Below are positions 62,215-64,000 of a DNA stretch of 64,000 nt, one piece after another (the first letter of the stretch is position 1; each line of letters starts with the position of its first letter). The stretch lies in NCBI GenBank assembly GCA_963821325.1, contig CAWGDC010000002.1:186001-250000 (forward strand). The letters run 5' to 3'. This DNA comes from PALSA-555 sp963821325 (GTDB lineage: Bacteria > Actinomycetota > Acidimicrobiia > IMCC26256 > PALSA-555). The notes beneath the pieces were generated by a model. That model worked only from the letters and a program-made list of their open reading frames with translations. It had not been told where the DNA came from and did not search any database. A program made the translations under genes and the position numbers.

Positions 62215-64000
62215 ATGACCCAACCGGTGCTGACGGCGCCGCCGCCGGACCCGGAGCCGGTCGGCCTGACGAGCGCGGCGGCGGCCCGCCTCCTCGACGA
62301 GGTCGGCCCGAACGAGGTCCCCGAGCGGCGGCGACCGTTCTGGCGGCAGCTCGCCCGACGGTTCTGGGGCCCCCTGCCGTGGATGCTCGAGGGCACGATC
62401 GTCCTGACCCTGGTGCTCGGGCAAGGACCTCGAGGCGCGCGATCATCACGACGCTGCTCGTCCGTGAACTCGGTCATCGGCTGCTCCAGCAGGTCCGGGC
62501 CGACGACGCGCTCGAGCTGCTGCGCCGCCGCCTCGCCGTCAACGCCCGCGTCCGACGCGACGGCACGTGGGCGCAGCTCGTCGAGGCACGCGAGCTCGTC
62601 CCCGGCGACGTCGTGCGGATCCGGGTCGGGGACGTGTCGCCGCCGACGTCGACGTGCTCGACGGGCACGTCAGCGTCGACCAGTCGTCGCTCACCGGCGA
62701 GTCGGTGCCCGATCGACGCCGGCCCCGGCGACCAGGCCTACGGCGCCACGGTCGTGACCCGCGGCGAGGCGACCGGCGGGTCGCCGCGACCGGCGCCGCG
62801 AGCTGCTTCGGCCGCACGTCGCTCCTCGTCGGCGAGGCGAAGCCGGCGACGCACCTCGAGGCGGTCATCTTCCGGATCGTGCGCTACCTCGTGATCATCG
62901 ACGTCGCGCTCGTGGCCGTCATGTTCACCTACGCCGCCGATCGTCGGCGCCAGGCTCTCGGACACCGCGCCGTTCGCGCTCATCATCCTCATCGCGTCGG
63001 TGCCCGTCGCGCTGCCGACCACGTTCACCGTCGCCCAGGCGATCGGCGCCCTCGAGCTGAGCCGCGGCGCCGACGAGCGCCACACCGGCCACGGCGTGCT
63101 CGTCACCCGCCTCTCCGCCGTCCAGGAGGCGGCGTCGATGGACGTGCTCTGCACCGACAAGACCGGCACGCTCACCCTCAACCAGCTGACCCTCGAAGCG
63201 ACGGCACGCCTACCCGCCCATCGCCGACGCCGAGCTCGTCGAGCTCGCCGCCCTGGCGTCCGACGAAGTCCGGCCAGGACCCGATCGACCTCGCGCTGCT
63301 CCGCGCCGCCGCCGACGGCGCCGACGGGCCGGCGACGGTCGATTCATGCCCTTCGACCCGTCCACGAAGCGCACCGAGGCGACCGTCGAACACGACGGCC
63401 AGGTGCTGCGCATCGTGAAGGGCATGCCGCCCGGTCGTCGCCGTCGCTGTGCGCGTCGACCCCGCCGACCTTCGACGCCGACGTCGACCGGCTGGCGGCC
63501 ACCGGCGCCCGGGTCCTCGCCGTCGCCGCCGGCCCGGACCGACGCACCTCGCCCTGGCCGGGGCCTCGTCGCGCTGGCCGACCGGCCCCGCCCCGACTCG
63601 GCGCAGCTCGATCGAGCGAGCTCCGGGCCCTCGGCATCGACGTGAAGATGGTCACGGGCGACACCCCCGCCACGGCGCGGTCCGTCGCCGCGCCAGGTCG
63701 GGATCGAGCCGACCGTGTGCACCGGTGCGGAGCTGCGCCGACGACCCCGAGCTGGCCGAGCGCGCTGCTCGGTGTTCGCCGCGGTGTTCCCCGAGGACAA
63801 GTACACGCTCGTGAAGTCCCTGCAGGCCGCCGGCCAGGTGGTCGGCATGACCGGCGACGGCGTCAACGACGCCCCCGCGCTGAAGCAGGCCGAGGTCGGC
63901 ATCGCCGTCGACAGCGCCGTCGACGTGGCCGAAGTCGGCGGCCAGCATGGTGCTCACCGAACCCGGTCTCGTCGACACCGTGACCGCCGTCGTCGGTCAG
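62215..64000 (+). pseudogene. P-type (H+-ATPase-like) cation pump, multiply frameshifted, C-terminus beyond window
   Basis: ATG at 62215 preceded by GGAGGAGC. Segments in several frames rebuild a P3A-type ATPase: GLTSAAAARLLDEVGPNEVPE, LEGTIVLTLVLG, VSVDQSSLTGESV (TGES), CTDKTGTLTLNQLTLEA (phosphorylation site), VKMVTGDTPATAR, and GMTGDGVNDAPALKQAEVGIAVD (hinge). Roughly ten or more one-base shifts occur between 62420 and 63970. Motifs themselves are perfect, so the gene may be intact in the cell. Divergent from LysR; runs off the right edge. Confidence 0.75.

Noticed and set aside
1..64000. tRNA, rRNA, CRISPR array, prophage or insertion-sequence content
   Set aside because: No cloverleaf, repeat-spacer array, integrase or transposase was recognised on either strand by reading; a covariance-model scan was not possible.

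Overview
The window is high-GC DNA with dense, short-spaced genes and frequent GTG or TTG starts. Gene content points to an actinobacterium (Actinomycetota), plausibly Acidimicrobiia or a relative. The signs are DUF2277 and DUF4395 proteins, an F420-type luciferase-like oxidoreductase, a Ddn-type nitroreductase, a DUF3089 hydrolase, a TIGR00027-type methyltransferase and many secreted or Tat-exported proteins. The lineage is inference. No rRNA, tRNA, CRISPR array, insertion sequence or phage gene was seen.

Layout. 1-7.4 kb: a partial secreted lipoprotein, a SABATH-type carboxyl methyltransferase (rare in bacteria), then a cold-response group made of a group-2 sigma factor, a cold-shock protein and a DEAD-box helicase fused to a cold-shock domain. 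7.4-8.7 kb: a peroxiredoxin whose peroxidatic position is an in-frame UGA followed by a SECIS-like hairpin, a probable selenoprotein and the most notable item here, next to a hemerythrin-like gene. 8.8-17.1 kb: a Baeyer-Villiger-type monooxygenase, an SQR-like flavoprotein, a branched-chain amino-acid-type binding protein, a flavin amine oxidase and small membrane proteins. 17.3-22 kb: a Tat-exported beta-carbonic anhydrase, then a nitrile-degradation cluster (PNPOx-like protein, cobalt-type nitrile hydratase beta and alpha, its chaperone, amidase) with overlapping start and stop codons. 22-34.5 kb: amidohydrolase, DUF2277, phytanoyl-CoA-dioxygenase-like protein, orphan ParB-like protein, cyclic-nucleotide-binding protein, acyl-CoA synthetase, TypA/BipA and a second cold-shock gene that shares its promoter/leader with the first. 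35-46 kb: nitroreductase, aldo/keto reductase, GT2-GtrA glycosyltransferase, several alpha/beta hydrolases, arylsulfatase, ferritin-like protein and methyltransferase. 46-50 kb: a GH65 disaccharide phosphorylase with its beta-phosphoglucomutase partner. 50-55 kb: VOC, Gfo/Idh, LLM and metallo-beta-lactamase-fold enzymes that look catabolic. 55-64 kb: prephenate-dehydrogenase-like protein, GT-C mannosyltransferase, DUF3089 hydrolase, LysR regulator, and a P-type ATPase that runs off the right end.

Sequence quality. Many otherwise intact genes carry one- to four-base frameshifts, often in homopolymers or short repeats. They affect the hemerythrin, ParB-like, TypA (two), GT2-GtrA, GH65 (two), Ddn, prephenate dehydrogenase (three), GT-C (three or more) and DUF3089 genes, and the P-type ATPase has roughly ten or more. 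They become denser toward the right end, and protein motifs stay intact on both sides of each break. Indel errors in the assembly are therefore the simplest explanation, though real decay cannot be excluded. The UGA in the peroxiredoxin is different: no frame change occurs there.
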